64,000 nucleotides of DNA from Perca fluviatilis (GCF_010015445.1 NC_053126.1:12009169-12073168); one strand, 5' to 3'. Shown: positions 1 to 40,608, counted from the stretch's first letter. Notes: generated by a model from the letters alone, not told the origin. Numbers and translations: made by a program.

Positions 1-183
1 AGCGAGCTAATAATGGTGTGAGTTAATATCATCCTACGCCATCAAAAATAATCTTCTTTGTTTAGCATAGCTAATCTTTAACCGAACAAGCCAAGCTCCA
101 AATTCACAAAATATGATCTACTTTCTTCTTTCAGCAGAGGATAAAGTGAAGTCAAGCGTGCCTCCAACCCCACTAGCAGCAGG

Positions 184-4061
<3,878 letters not shown>

Positions 4062-4226
4062 AACATGTTTCGCCAAAAACATTTGTTTATGTATTTTTCG
4101 CAACCTGACTTGACAACTGTAACAAATTTCAGTGTGCAAGTAAGTTTTTTTATTTCTATATTTGGTCCATAGACAGTTAAATATATATCATAAGGAATCC
4201 CACCTGTTCACCTTTTTCTTGCTTTT

Positions 4227-4296
<70 letters not shown>

Positions 4297-4991
4297 AAAT
4301 GCATACACATGTAAAAATCATTTTTAGATTGAAGCAATGAAATAAGCAAATTAATTTAAGAAAATAAAAAACAAATAAATACAAATCATCTAACAATTGT
4401 GTCCACAATATATCTCTAAATAAGCGATGGCTTTAAAGTCTTTAGAAACATTTCAAAAAATTATAGGCAAAATCTGTTCAACACAAAACAGAGGTATATA
4501 TTCAAGGTCTCAAAGTCTTAACATTCACAATTTTCACTGTGCTAATAAAACAGCATAACAAAATAGAATAAAATATTTAATGGATACAAATCAAATGTTT
4601 TGGTATATATTTCATCATATGTAAATATAGTATTTTTTATTATATATGATATAGTAGAGACTGAAGAAATATCTTTGTTTCTAGACTTCTTGACTCAGTC
4701 ATGTCTAGTGTAGTAGAAAATTGAATACAAATCCCAGAATGCATTTGGGTAAACTTGCTCAAGCCGAGCACCAGTTTCCAGCCAATGAAATTCAGAGAAG
4801 CTGGATTCTCAAATGAAACGTTGCAGTATTCCAGTCCATGGACAGCTAGCCAAATTGAGCAAAGTTTTGGGACCTCGGAGATTTTTTTGCAGCAGGTAGA
4901 CCCTCTGCCAGGACCCATTCTCTGTCCAGCTGTGGTGTACTCAGTTGTAAAGTTCATGACGGTTGCTAACGGTGACACTTTAGCGCTCATC
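4062..4991. other. drc3-gid4 intergenic region with (AT)n microsatellite
   Basis: This holds the drc3 3' untranslated end, an (AT)n tract at 4230-4293, AT-rich DNA to about 4650, and then the probable gid4 promoter and leader. An open frame runs upstream of the chosen gid4 start to a methionine at 4755, but that part has no family match that I recognise. Confidence 0.6.
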
Positions 4992-7897
<2,906 letters not shown>

Positions 7898-9945
7898 CAA
7901 ACGCACACATGAGTATCGAGTCAAGGAGCGTGCAGTTCATACTGCCCTGTGGTTAACTGGGATGGGAACAACGGAGAGCCCTTTAGTGCCAAGATCGGAG
8001 CTGACCCGTTTTTCTCGCTGCAGGGAAATTTAACATGTGGTCCGACACTCCTATGCTGAAAGAAAGAAGGCACAGAGAGAAGAGTTTAAAGGAAGACAAA
8101 GATCAGTGACAGATGGAAGGTTCTTACAGTCACTGTAGTGCTCATGTTTCTGTTTTTTTGATTTCATTTTGTGCTACCGGATTTCGTTTCATAGGATCTG
8201 TCTCCCTTTTGCTGGAGAAATATGTTCCTGTTTTCCTTCAGTGGAGAAACGTGCATGTAATTGCCTTTTTAGCTAAGATTTGCAAAAGAAAATAGTATAA
8301 AGGGTATACATTTGTGAGAAGAGTTTTGTTCAGTAAAGCTTAATTTAGAGAATCTTATTTTAAATCTACAACATCAGCTTTAACACCCCATAGTGTTTAA
8401 TGCAGAGTATTATTGCCAAAAGGTTGCAAAAGTAGCAATGATGAGCAGTGGTCTACTTTTTATGCAAGGTCTATCAGACCAAGTCATGGTCTGTGGCTCA
8501 GGGATGGTGTGTTTGGGTAATATGTATTTAATAACTGAAAAAGCTGAATGTGGGAGTTGGCTGAGTTAGGATTACAATGATGTTGATTTCCAACAGGGCG
8601 TTAATAATCAATCATTTCAAAGCTTCTGCTTTTTCAAACACAGTTGTCTCAAGATCTTGACAAAAAGTCTTAAATCACATCAAAATGTCTCTATGCAAGC
8701 CAAAGGTGACTGACTAATAGGTAGGATTTCTAACCGCACCTAACTTATTTTATTTTCAGATGATTTATGGCAGAGTGATTTATTTATTTTTTAAATTAAG
8801 AACAACCATGAGTGAAAAAGCATAAGGAATTAAGACTTAGAGAAAAAAAACAAGTAGATTTAGTTACCAGCATTTGAAGCTCAAGACATGTGACAGAACA
8901 TTCCAACTCCATTAGTTTCAATAATGTAAGATTTTCAGTCCCGTAAATAGGTGTCGATAAGCGGTTGACGAGAAGATTAGAGATTTCGTGGCACATGGAG
9001 TTTGACTGACTGGAAAAGTTAAGATTCAACACGGCAAAAACAATGCAGTGATTTGAATGTTAAACTTCAACACAGTCTGTGGATGGAATCTTACTTGTCT
9101 TTAGTTTCAGTCACATTTGTCCGTATTATTTTCATTTTTAGAAGCTGTTAAATGTGGCTAAATGACTTTATTTTACTGCATTTCCTCTTAACCTTTACAT
9201 AAAGGGCACAACAGTTGGAGGTAACAAAAAGCTTCACATAACATGCTTATCTACAATGTGTTACTGTTCTGTCCTCAGTGGAAAATATGTGTAAAAGAGT
9301 ACCTTTTGTGGCTCATGGAAAAAAAAAGTAGGGAAAGGGGATGGAGGAAGAATAAAACATTTGATGCTAAGGAAAAACCTGTTGCCTTACGATTTTAAAG
9401 GTTTGTAAAGCTCCTTTTTTAATTTTTTTTAAAAAAAAGAAATTATTAGGTTAGTAATGTTTTATTTGAACAAAATCATAAAGGTATATTTCAGTGTTGG
9501 AGAGGGATTGTGTAAAAAATAACTGAAAATGTCATGAGCAACCTGAGGATGCTGACATTTTGTCTGGAAAGGGTTGATATAAAGTTGTGTGCTAGAGAGT
9601 GCATGTACTCGGCCTGCCACTGTGTTGCGTGTTGCTTCTAGACTTTCAGCTGGCTCGGTCGCCTTCAGCATGACGGGGGGTTGGATTAGAAGAGTTGTGG
9701 GAAGCACGTTGGCACTGTCATTTTTTTTTTTTTAACCAACTATGTGGATTGAAGATGTTACAATCCAAATTTGCTTTTTTATTTTGAATTGTATAACAGA
9801 GAACACAACAAAATGTGCAATGTTTATTTGGGAGAGAGTCATTCAAAGTCGTGACTGAATACACCTGATTTAAAGAAGATGATGTATGATAAATCAGCTA
9901 TGAGTGCATTGTGTGAGGAGAAATAAAGAGTGAACTATTTCATAC
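7898..9945 (+). other. gid4: gid4 3' untranslated region with polyadenylation signal
   Basis: There is no coding sequence after the stop for about 2 kb. A consensus AATAAA at 9922-9927 is the best candidate for the gid4 transcript end. Short open frames here do not resemble known proteins. Confidence 0.5.
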
Positions 9946-10306
9946 ACAGCTCTTTATTCTTTGACGTTATTTTATTTTTGGGATAAACCCAGGACTGCCT
10001 TTATTCGACAGTTGACAGCGCAGAAAGAGACAGGAAACCGAGAAGACAGATGGGTACAACATGCAGCACAGCTTCCTGGCTGAAATATAACCAGGGATGT
10101 TGCAGTTATGTATGTGGTACTATGCATGTTAACTGTTAGGCTTTCAGGGCACCGCAGCACTAACAAAGTTTAGTCAATGACCTAACGGAGATCATAGCAG
10201 CCAGGACTAGTTTTCAGTTAGTGGACAACAAAACAGTTAAGTCCTTTTCTCTTTTAAGCACACAGTTACAAACTTCTAAACCTTATGTAGCAGTTAAGTT
10301 CTAGTG

Positions 10307-10741
10307 CAGGGGTCTTCAACGGTGTTTAAGGGACCCCTTAACTGAGAGTGAGATGGAGCAGGAACCCCCTACTACATATATTGTATAAAATTAAATTGCA
10401 TATTAAATAACGTGTAGGGCAGCCTAAAGTCTTTATACCTTCTTTGCATAAAATACTAAGGTTTTAAAATAGCCTTATAATTGTTGGCATGATTTTATAA
10501 ATCATGTTTTAATGTTAACCATACATGTGGCACAGTAAATCCTCAGGATAAACTATCTGTGGATGGCTACCTTTGTGACTACCTTACCTATAGGCCAGTA
10601 AGCCTATGCTCAGTGGGGCTCTATATTTGCTAATATGTTGGATTCATGTTAAGACTTTCAAAAATTAACTAATTTGAAGGCCCCTCTGCATTGACTGTGA
10701 GGACCCCCTCGGGGGCCCGGACCCCCTGTTGAAGATCCCTG
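10307..10741. mobile_element. hAT-type non-autonomous DNA transposon (435 bp)
   Basis: The left end CAGGGGTCTTCAAC and the reverse complement of the right end, CAGGGATCTTCAAC, form terminal inverted repeats. Flanking 8-mers TTCTAGTG and GTCAAGTG match at 6 of 8 positions, as expected for an old hAT target duplication. It has no transposase. Confidence 0.7.
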
Positions 10742-11907
10742 GTCAAGTGTGTGGCCAACTTTGTAGGTGCTGATAAATAAATCAACTAACAAGTGGTGTG
10801 AGAAATCAAGGACAAATTCGCTAACCCCCCCACAGACCTTGTCAGACATCACATAAATGGATATCCGAATGTCATTAAATGAAGAATACATTTCCAAAAA
10901 TGAGGGTCACCTCCATCCCTTTATAATCAGGTTAAATCCACACAGAACAGCAGTTTTATGGGCTGTGCTCGAAAATGCTTTTAACTTTTTGTTAAGGCCC
11001 CTACAGCAGGGTTTGGTTTTCTTGAGGTGCTTGGAGACCGATTTTACAATAACATTTCCTCGTGGGAGTTCCTTTTGCATGGTTACCAACAGATTGATGA
11101 TTAACTAGTGAGGTGTCTTCAAGAAGAAAACCTCAAACAAATGTGGCTCATGTTTGGTGTAGGGCCTACATGCGGCAGCTGAGAAAGAGAGAAGGAAACA
11201 TACATTCCTATATACCGCATGAGGAAAGACGTTACAAATATGGGCAACAACTTCCTTCCTTAACTCATTTGTTTTAAAGGACTTTAACAATGACACCAGA
11301 TTCATAGAATATATTTATTTACCACTTTTTTCTTTTGACTACTTCATTTCATTCTACTTTTCTTTATTTTCCTTTTCGTTGTGTATTTAATGTTGTTTTA
11401 CATCTTATGTGAAGCAGTTTTAACTGACATTGTGTTTTGAAGGTAGGAATATCCTTCCACCATGGCACAAAATAAACAGAAATATGTTTTTATGTATTGT
11501 CGTCATATTTGTTTAGCTATAGGCGGGAAATGTGTTTTACACAGAATGAAGCACCAATTAAGTAAAAACTGACATTTTCTGATGTGATTGGTCTGAATCA
11601 AATGACTGGATGGGTAGCTAAAATGGAAGGGGGAAAAACTGAATCGTCTCACTCTGGTGATTATAATAATAATAATAATAATAATAATACATTGAATTAA
11701 TATAACGCTTTTCACGAACTCAAAGTCGCTTATTAGAGGGGATTTTGTGAAGACACATTCTGAAAGAAAAAAAAATGGTAAACCATCACCAGAGAGGCCT
11801 GTTTCACAAGTATAAGCTGGCATAACCTGAACCATATTCACATCACATTTTTACATCAGAATTGAATAACTAGAGGAACTAGAAAATGCATTTCCTGCAG
11901 AAAATGC

Positions 11908-12797
11908 GTGGGAATGCTGAATAGCTGAATTGCTAAAGCCTAACTGGTTGAATAGCTTAAATCCGTAAGAAGAAGTTGAAATAGTGAGAATAGTTGAAAA
12001 AGTGGAAATCGGTTTAATAAGTATGAATTTCATTAAAAAGTTAAAAGTTTATGCTAAACTGAACTGTTTGCTTTAAAGGTTGAATAATGACAAAATATGT
12101 AGAACATTGTGAGGTCTGAGTAGATTTTCTAACTGATAATGACTCATATATGCAGAAATATGAAACAAATTAACACTGTAATACTGTTAAAGATGAAAGT
12201 TGAAAAGGCTTAAAGAAGAAATATTTTCATTATTATCAGATATATACACTGCATAGAACGAAAAAGCATCAATCTAGCTGAGATGAGATGTGAAATATAT
12301 TAGGTGAAAAGAATGGGGCTGAACAAGAAGAAAGAGAGGAAAGAGAGAGGGAGAGAAAGAGAGAAGAAAGGAGAGCAGGAGAGAAGAGAGAGGAGAGAAA
12401 GAGAATAAAGAGAGAAGGAGAGAGAGAGGAAAGAGAGGAGAGGAAAAGAAAGATAGCAACTTTGACTAAAATTGACTAAAAAGGCTGAAAGTTTAAAGAC
12501 TTTGTATTATTATCAGCCATATCCATTGCGAAGAACAAACAAGCATGAGCCTAAAGAGCTGAGAGGTGGATATATTGGCTGAAAAGAAACGGGCTATATA
12601 CATGGATGAAATCACAAATCACAAATGACCCTGGAGGGAGAGAAGGAAGGAGGAAGACTAAAGGAAGGAAGGAGTGGAACAGAGAAGGGAGGAAGACAGA
12701 GAAAAGAGAAAGAAGGAAGGAGGGAGGCATAGAGAAAGAGAGTGAGAAAAGAGGGAGGGATACAGACAGAGGGAGGGAGGGAGACAGACAGATAAGG

Positions 12798-12832
<35 letters not shown>

Positions 12833-13952
12833 AGTGGAACACAAATGATATAGACTGATGATCATAGTTAGTCTAGTTAGTTGACTCCTACAGCAAGCCT
12901 GGAGTAATCAGGTAGACTGGCTGTGAAAGGGTTGTCATGGTTACTAAGGGCCTGGGCCATGTTTATAAACATCTCTTTGATCTGATAACGATAGCGCCTG
13001 CTCTTAATATGTCTCCTGTAGCACATGCCAGCACTTCAGACACTGATAGCAAGCTCTCAAACAAAGCCTCAGGCTGCCAAAACTATAACTGATATCACTC
13101 AAATGACGTGATCCTGAGCACCACAAGGCCTTAGTGAACGAATCGGTATAAAATTTATATGGATAAACATAAAAATGTGGGCATATCAGCGATTTAAAAA
13201 AGTGGTTCGTTCTGCTCTTCGCTGGAAAATATGCAGGACTTTTATCATTGTGGTGGATTGAGGAAAATGTGTTACTCTCATCATTTGGAAGCTTGCTGAG
13301 CCCAAAGTATAAGACATATCGCTTAACTGTATATATTTTCTGAAACTAGACAAAAATACCTACGTTTTGATGTATGAACTGTGTATGACAAGTAGATATT
13401 GTGGGCGTGAGAGCAATTTATTGAGAAGGAACTAAGATCATTTTTTTTAAGCTTCACCCTCTAGCTATGACATCATCCACACTAGCTCACGCAAAACACA
13501 CTCTGTTTAATCGATAAAATTTCCTGAAATGATCACTAAACTTAAACAGATATTTCACAAAAACTGTAAAAGATATCAAACTGAAAAGATACGTTTGGAT
13601 AGCTGAGTATTTTGTGAACATTTTAAAGTTTGTTTGGCGTCTGTAGGTGAAAGTATGAAGCAGCTGAAACTTTTGGGAGCGGAAGAAGATTTTAAGGAGT
13701 TGAAGCCTGCTCTCATTGACTTTATTGTTAAAAAAAAAGTGTTAAAAAGCTTAAAATTTTAAAAAGTATAAATAGTACGAAAAAAGTTGAAGAAGTCCCA
13801 TCATTAGCTGAAAGAGCTGAACATTTGAAAAGTTGAATGGTTTAAATAGGTGAAAGTATGCAGAAGTTACAGAGAGCCAAAAAACGTATGGAATAAGAAT
13901 AATAAAAAAAACGAATAACAATAGTTGGAATGCTGTTGAACAGCATTCCCAC
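11908..13952. repeat. Inverted-repeat-bounded block rich in AAGTTGAA-like motifs and polypurine tracts
   Basis: The block opens with GTGGGAATGCTG at 11908 and closes with its exact reverse complement CAGCATTCCCAC at 13941-13952. Inside are many degenerate AGTTGAA/AGCTGAA motifs, a GA-rich tract at 12320-12460, and a GGAA/GACA-rich tract at 12630-12840. Near the right end, GGAATGCTGT-TGA-ACAGCATTCC (13927-13949) is a perfect 10-bp hairpin. No protein is recognisable. It looks like a repeat-family member, but I cannot name the family. Confidence 0.5.
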
Positions 13953-14323
13953 TAATAAAATAGCCATGACTAAAGAGAACCGCTGTATGACAATGGCAAC
14001 ACAGCCGCTGGCTGTTTCCTTTGGCTAAGAATGTAACCATGCATCCCAAAGCAACAATACAGGCTTAACCACTTTGGGAAATAACTGTGTGTATTAGCCC
14101 ATAAAATGCTTCACGGTAGTTTAGAAACGCTGGACTTTCCTGTAAGTGACGAGGATGTATTATCCTATTGTCTACGTGAAGCCACACCTCCGCCGGGAAA
14201 AAGATAAATAAGCACCTGCCGAGCATCTCTGCTTCAGGTCCCCAAACCAGAGCGAGGCTGAGAGGCATCTGTCGCAGCGCAACATCTCAACTATCCAACC
14301 CACTGGGTCTCTGTCGGTTCATC

Positions 14324-17300
14324 ATGGAGGCGCAGCGGTATCCCATCAGCGTCCGTGTAACCGGAGCAATGCACAAGGAGAAGAGCAAAGTAAGCGCACA
14401 TGGAGAGAGAGAGAGGTGCTTTATTTAAAAAAAATCTGCGCTTCTCTACAGTGTGATTAAAATCTCCATTTTCCTTTTCCAGACCTACGTGACATCCGTG
14501 CTTTGGTCAGACCAGAATGATATTGTGGTTTACAGGACTTTTCAGGATTTCAAGAAATTTCACGTGAGTATTTAAATTGCTGTAGCTCATTTATATGTTG
14601 CGCATGTGCAGGTGTGATTTTTGGTTATTAACAACAGCCCTTTTTTCTTTTCTTTTCTTTTTTTTTTTTTACCAATTTCTGTATGACAGAAACAAATGAA
14701 GAAGTTGTTCCCACCCGCAAGTAAAAGGCGCAAATCCGACAGAACCATCCCCAGCTTTCGAGGTATAGTGTTCGTAGTTTCCAGCTGCACCTTATGTGCT
14801 GTCACACAGGCCGTTTGGATTCTGACTTCAATCGCACTGTGTGCTTTCAGACAAAAAAGTGATCCGGGGCGGCCAGAGGAATGGTCCCACAAAGTCACTA
14901 GAGCGCATCAAGTTGTTGCAGAAATATTGTGATGAACTTCTGAGCTGCGACCCGCGGGTCTCCCAGTCTGCAGAGTTCATCCAGTTCTTCCAACCCAAAG
15001 ACCAGGACCTGCAGCCGGAGTTCGCCAAGAACAGGTGGGCTAAACATATTAAGAGAAATTTAAATACCATCAGTTTGTTTAGGGATGCCTTCAGTCTTTT
15101 GGGGCCCTAAAAGTAGTTGGCGTTAAAGACGTCAAGCTGCATGAAGCTAGTCATACAGGGAAGTGGCCAGTGGCAGTTCAGATTGGCATGGTGACAAAAA
15201 CTGAAAATAATGCCCAGGAAGAAAAAAAAACGGAAGAAAAAAAACCCCCTCAATTATCCTTTAAAGCAGACTCTAATAAATATGCATGAAAATAAAGAAA
15301 TTATTTAGTAGAAACATTATCAAGATGTTTTAACACAGAATAACAACTGTACACTACCCTGTTCTACATCTATATCTGTCTAGAAAGTTTAGTATAAACC
15401 CAACATTCTTCATATTTTAAATTCAGATGTGTTGACATTAACTGCAGTGGGCTTTGTCACAGGCATTTCACCTTCACAGAAAGAATGCCCCATCTTGACA
15501 AAAAGCTTTCTTAAATTAACATTTCACTCCATACTAAATAATGACATTGCTATCCCTAAACCTGGTTAAAAAAAAGAAAGAAAAAAAGGCCTATGTACAA
15601 GATCACTCTAGTTAGCCTATGAGCATAAAAGGTAGAAGAATGTAAAATTGCAAAAATAGACAATTTGAGTTTCTCAGAAAGCATTTGGACTTGGATAATG
15701 TCAAATGCTGAAGTCGTATCTGCACCAGGACCCTTTAAAACACAACCCGATAGACAATGCATTCCTGCACAACAAATTTAACTTTAATTAGGTGATTAAT
15801 GCCGAAATTCGGCATTGGACTTGTGCATGAGCTGCTGTTTTTTTCCCCGTCTTTCTTTTCTGGAGCCTACATATTTTATCTCTCAATTAACCTGCGTGTG
15901 TCCTCCTCAGCATCATGATCATGCCATCAGACGAAGTCGGGGCCAATGCTGGACAGAACAGCGGTGGTAACGTGACCCAGCCGTTCATCACAGAGACGTA
16001 CAGATGTGTGGCCACTTACGAGACCAAAGACACCAAGAACAAACCTTTCAAAGTGGCCATGGATGAAAAAGTAGACGTACTCATCAAAGACAAAGCAGGT
16101 GAGCGAGCTTCAGTCTTCAGTGTCCTGTTAATGGTTAAAATAGACCTCATGAACCCAAATCCACGGAGACCTGTTAAATGTGTGCTCGTGTTGCTTCAGG
16201 GTGGTGGCTTGTGGAGAATGAAGACAAGCGGATGGCCTGGTTTCCTGCCCCCTACCTGGAGAAGCTAGATGATGATGATGATTGGGATGAAGATGCAATT
16301 GATGGGACTTCTGAAAGTGGTATAGCCTATGCATAGTTTCAGTTGTACCCAATCTCAAGACATTACACTATTCACACGTAACACATTTGCGTACATAGTG
16401 CAGAGTCTTAAAATTACGTTAGTGAGTTAATGTCAGTCAAGCTGCTACAACACTATGGATTAATGTCATTTCTTTCACCCTTTCATTCAGGAATGCTGTA
16501 CACTGCTGTCAAGGGCTACAAAGCCACCAAAGATGACGAGATAACCGTGGCCATCGGTACAGTGGTGGAAGTTCTGCAGAAGTCTGACAACGGCTGGTGG
16601 CTCATCAGGTATTTAACCCTTTTGTACAAGTGTCGTTATAGATTGTTTTACCAGGACAAGCTTATCATAACAACATTCTCAAAGCTTTAAACTCAGATGT
16701 CAACCCTACATTGTCCACTTTGTTGTTTTTAACAGATACAATGGTAAAGAAGGTTACATCCCCACTATGTACCTGCAGCCCTATGTCCACCCTCACGTCC
16801 GCATGACAGCCCACCATCAAGATCGCTGCTCCTCCCCACAATTCCTCTCCTCGAGCCTGGAACAGCAGTCCAACCGGCTCAGCCACTCACAAGGAAACCT
16901 GCTGCAAATTCCAACCGCCAAGTCTCCCTCACCCCGCCTGGCCAAACCATACAGCCAGCAAAGATCACGCTCTCTAGAGATCGAAGGTGAACAACCTCCT
17001 GCTCAGCCTGCAGGGAAAAACGCCGCCCCTGCTACAAACGTTGCCACCTCACCAACGACTGCAAAGTGCACCGCTCCGCCCACGATCATGGTGGAGATGG
17101 ACGGAGAAGAGGAGAAACGTGGCATTATCCTAAGAGCACATAGCGAGGGAAGCGAGGGAAGCGACAGCTGCGACAGCAGCGATGACCTCAATTCTTCCTG
17201 GGCGAGCTCCTCGTCCTTCAACCTGAGCCAGAGTTACAACGAGGAGCAGCTGCGTTACAGCCGCACGCCTCCCACCATGGAGAACAACCGTCTTAACCCG

Positions 17301-17492
17301 ACAATCGGCCCACATGGGAAAATAATGACTCCCAGTGTCTCTGATCCCAACCTCTACAAGGGCCCGACAACACCCAAGGTGCCACCCAGACCGCGGGTCC
17401 AGGAGATCCTCACCCGGTGTACCACTGTCACCCGCAAGAATGCAAACAAAGGCCGCCTGTCACACACACAAACAGAGATAATAAGTCAATGA
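14324..17492 (+). CDS. noxo1: NADPH oxidase organizer 1
   Basis: Eight exons join in phase: 14324-14389, 14483-14563, 14690-14762, 14851-15034, 15911-16098, 16200-16319, 16491-16608, 16736-17492; 528 aa. The N-terminus is a PX domain (about residues 1-125), with [17 protein letters not shown] as the phosphoinositide-binding core. Two SH3 domains follow: [20 protein letters not shown], and [21 protein letters not shown] long serine-rich tail ends with a proline-rich motif, [14 protein letters not shown], and TRCTTVTRK as in human NOXO1. The protein scaffolds NOX1/NOX3-type oxidases at membranes and binds NOXA1 through the tail motif (family knowledge). The tail is longer than in the roughly 370-aa human protein. 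ncf1 was considered, but SH3 and C-terminal motifs favour noxo1. It is tail-to-tail with tbl3. Confidence 0.93.
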
Positions 17493-17572
17493 AGTTTCTC
17501 TTGAGGTTAGCTTTATTTTTTTAGTTGCAGAGTAGTTTAGTTATAATGAAGTAGAGGTGTCGCATCAGATGC

Positions 17573-17578
17573 AATAAA
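17573..17578 (+). terminator. noxo1: Polyadenylation signal of noxo1
   Basis: AATAAA lies 81 bases after the noxo1 stop codon. Confidence 0.7.
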
Positions 17579-17836
17579 GTTGTTGTGCCAGCACTTTTTT
17601 TTTGTCCTGTCAATGTTGTTTTCATAATCTTTGAAGAGATTGCCAATAAGTATGCAGATGTATGCAAATGTACAATGGCCTTCAGTAAAATGAGCGTGTA
17701 TATATAACATGTCTATACAATCGGTTTTGAATGATCACTTATTTTTCATACTGGAAACCTCGTGTTGTGCCTTATATGCATTTGACTGTGCTGAGCGCAC
17801 AGAGAAAGATGGATTTTGTTCTTGTGACTGTAGTAA

Positions 17837-18142
17837 TGCCGCGTTCTATTTACCTCGGAACTCGGTTTCAACGAGGTCAAAGTCGGGACACACGCCCCCT
17901 GACCTCGGATTTACGAGCTCGGAACTAGGGACAACCTCGCAGTAGCCAGAGTTCAAAATCCAACATGGCTGCCCCCTGTATCAACAGTTGTGAAAGCTGC
18001 AGTAACATAAAGTTATAAGCACTTCTGTCTTATTTGTGTCTCACTAAATCAGTCGTTCACACAGGCATGTCTAACTTCTATCTGTGGACATGTTGTTACG
18101 CTGTTTGCATGCACAAAGTTCCGAGGTAAATCGAACGCGCCA
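17837..18142. mobile_element. PIF-Harbinger-like MITE (306 bp)
   Basis: The left end TGCCGCGTTCTATTTACCTC and the reverse complement of the right end, TGGCGCGTTCGATTTACCTC, continue with CGGAACT in both. They agree at 24 of 26 positions. TAA flanks each end, fitting the 3-bp target duplication of PIF-Harbinger elements. It lies between noxo1 and tbl3. Confidence 0.65.
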
Positions 18143-18458
18143 TAAAAGTAAATATTTGTCTGAAATACCAGAGTCCATTTCCTGCTAGCATGTTTACAGA
18201 AAATTCAAGTTGAAGAGTGGAATGTGTGTAAATAACACTGAACACCAGTCTGACCATGTAAATGTTGGGTGTATTCACGTGTTACTGAAGAGCTTGGAAC
18301 AAATAAAACAATTTTGGGGTACTTGATGTCATCTTCAAATGTCTTGTCTTAAGATAGTTTTTTGTTTTAAGTCATGCACTGTGGGACAAGAACGGCAGCA
18401 CGTTCTCACAAGTGAGAAGCTGGGACCTGGAAATGTTTGACATTTGAGTGCACCATTT

Positions 18459-18656
18459 ATTTATTTTTTTAAGACTATTTTTGGGGGCTTTTTCGCCTTT
18501 CATTTTTGACAGGACAGCCAGGTGAGAAAGGGGAGAGAGAGGGGGAAGACATGCAAGAAATCGTCACAGGTTGGATTCGAACCCTGGACCTCTGCGTCAA
18601 GGCATAAACCTCAGTACATGTGCGCCTGCTCTACCACTGAGGCAACCCGGCCACTA
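18459..18656 (-). mobile_element. tRNA-derived SINE with 12-bp target duplication
   Basis: On the minus strand the head carries an A-box-like GCCTCAGTGGTAGAGC and a B-box GGTTCGAATCC. A CTCTCCCC-rich body and an A-rich tail follow (T-rich on the plus strand from 18459). AGTGCACCATTT occurs directly on both sides (18447-18458 and 18657-18668), a clear target-site duplication. Confidence 0.85.
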
Positions 18657-19369
18657 AGTGCACCATTTTGTGCAACCGTTTATTCCAAAAATCACTTTCT
18701 GTGTTTGATAACATGCCCCACCCAAGCTTTACTAAGCTAAAAGCCAAAACCACAACCTTAACACACCCAACAGTTTGCACTAGAAAATGAAGTCTAAAGG
18801 CAGTCATGGAGCATGTGAATGACTACTCGGGCAATTTCTTAACAATATGGTACATCACTAACTTTAAATCACAAAGAACAGATTTTTATTTTATAAACAT
18901 TTGTAGTCATGACATTAAAAAAACAATCTGTGGTTATGAAAGGAACCTTTTGTGTTGTGGTTGAGCCAGTAGATCAGGACTACACAACATAAAAAAAAAC
19001 TAGACAATGGGTGCTGGTTTCTGCAGTGGGGGAGGATAACCCTGGCTCAATGCCCGATTGTTAATGCAGGTCTGTCTTCCTTCAGTCTCTCCTCCTTTCT
19101 TCCCTAATGTCCACTTTGTCTGAGGAAATTAGGATGGTTAAGTTTCTTCAAATTCTGCTCAAACTCTGAATGGATGAACCGATGCACAATTTAGTAACTG
19201 TCACAAGACAAAGTATTTTGGAGCTGCTGAGACATGGGAATGCACAGAGAGGCCTATTATATTTATCACCATCACTCCACACCTGTCTCTCCATCTCTTC
19301 CTGCACTGCTAATCATTCAGGGAGTCACTCCAGCTAAAGGTCCGAGATAAGATCACCCCTCCTGGGTTT

Positions 19370-19375
19370 TTTATT
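19370..19375 (-). terminator. tbl3: Polyadenylation signal of tbl3
   Basis: TTTATT on the plus strand is AATAAA for the minus-strand tbl3 transcript, 41 bases past its stop codon. Confidence 0.65.
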
Positions 19376-19416
19376 TTCAGGGAGTGAGTCATCGGTTACC
19401 AGCTTGGAGATCCTCG

Positions 19417-39953
<20,537 letters not shown>

Positions 39954-40608
39954 CTTGTTCACGTAAAATACCCAAACTTAAATATTTTGGTTGCTGTGGT
40001 GATGTAAATTACTTATTTCTCACTTCACACGTTGCCTGAAGTCAACACATCCATCCCGCATGTTGATACCCGAGTCGCACTCATTGTACGTCATCTGAGC
40101 GCACTGAGCTGTGATTGGTCAGGCGGTTTGTGCTCAGTTTACAACATGTAAACAGACAGAAATCCTATTTTAAAAAAGCATCCAAAGTAGTGGTTTCTGG
40201 AAAATTGAAGTTTAGAAGTAACATATGTGGATGTTATGTGATCATTAGAGTCTCTAAATTAACTTTGACTTTTAAATTTGGTCCCTGAGGCTCACAACAA
40301 TAGACTCAGCTGGAGCTATTCATGTTCAAAAGTTCCTGTTGGACTCGTGGAGGCTGAGCTTTGATGCTAGAACAGAAGGGAAAGGACGCGCTCCATAATG
40401 AGCGCCATTATCTCCGTTCGTTTCCATAATTTGTTTTCATTTGTCCGCGCGCGCACACACACGGTCCCTTCTTCATGTTTTGTCAGGAATGTTCATGTGT
40501 GTGTTGTATTGATAACGCGGGTGTGTTTCGCGTGTGACATGTGAGTGGACCGATATGGAGTAAAACATCGCCCCGGGAATGGAAACACGGTGAGGAAAGA
40601 AGATTGTC
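39954..40608. promoter_or_regulatory. Divergent promoter region between tbl3 and rnf151
   Basis: About 650 bases separate the tbl3 ATG (minus) from the rnf151 ATG (plus). The stretch is locally CpG-rich (TTTGTCCGCGCGCGCACAC near 40440, CGCGGGTGTGTTTCGCG near 40520). There is no open frame of note. Promoter function is inferred from the arrangement. Confidence 0.5.

Noticed and set aside
12551..12865. Long plus and minus ORFs over 12551-12865
   Set aside because: They are translations of GGAA/GACA-rich simple sequence, with lysine-arginine or serine-leucine runs only.
18590..18650. Possible tRNA gene on the minus strand
   Set aside because: A- and B-box motifs are part of a SINE with an A-rich tail and target duplication; no complete cloverleaf was found.
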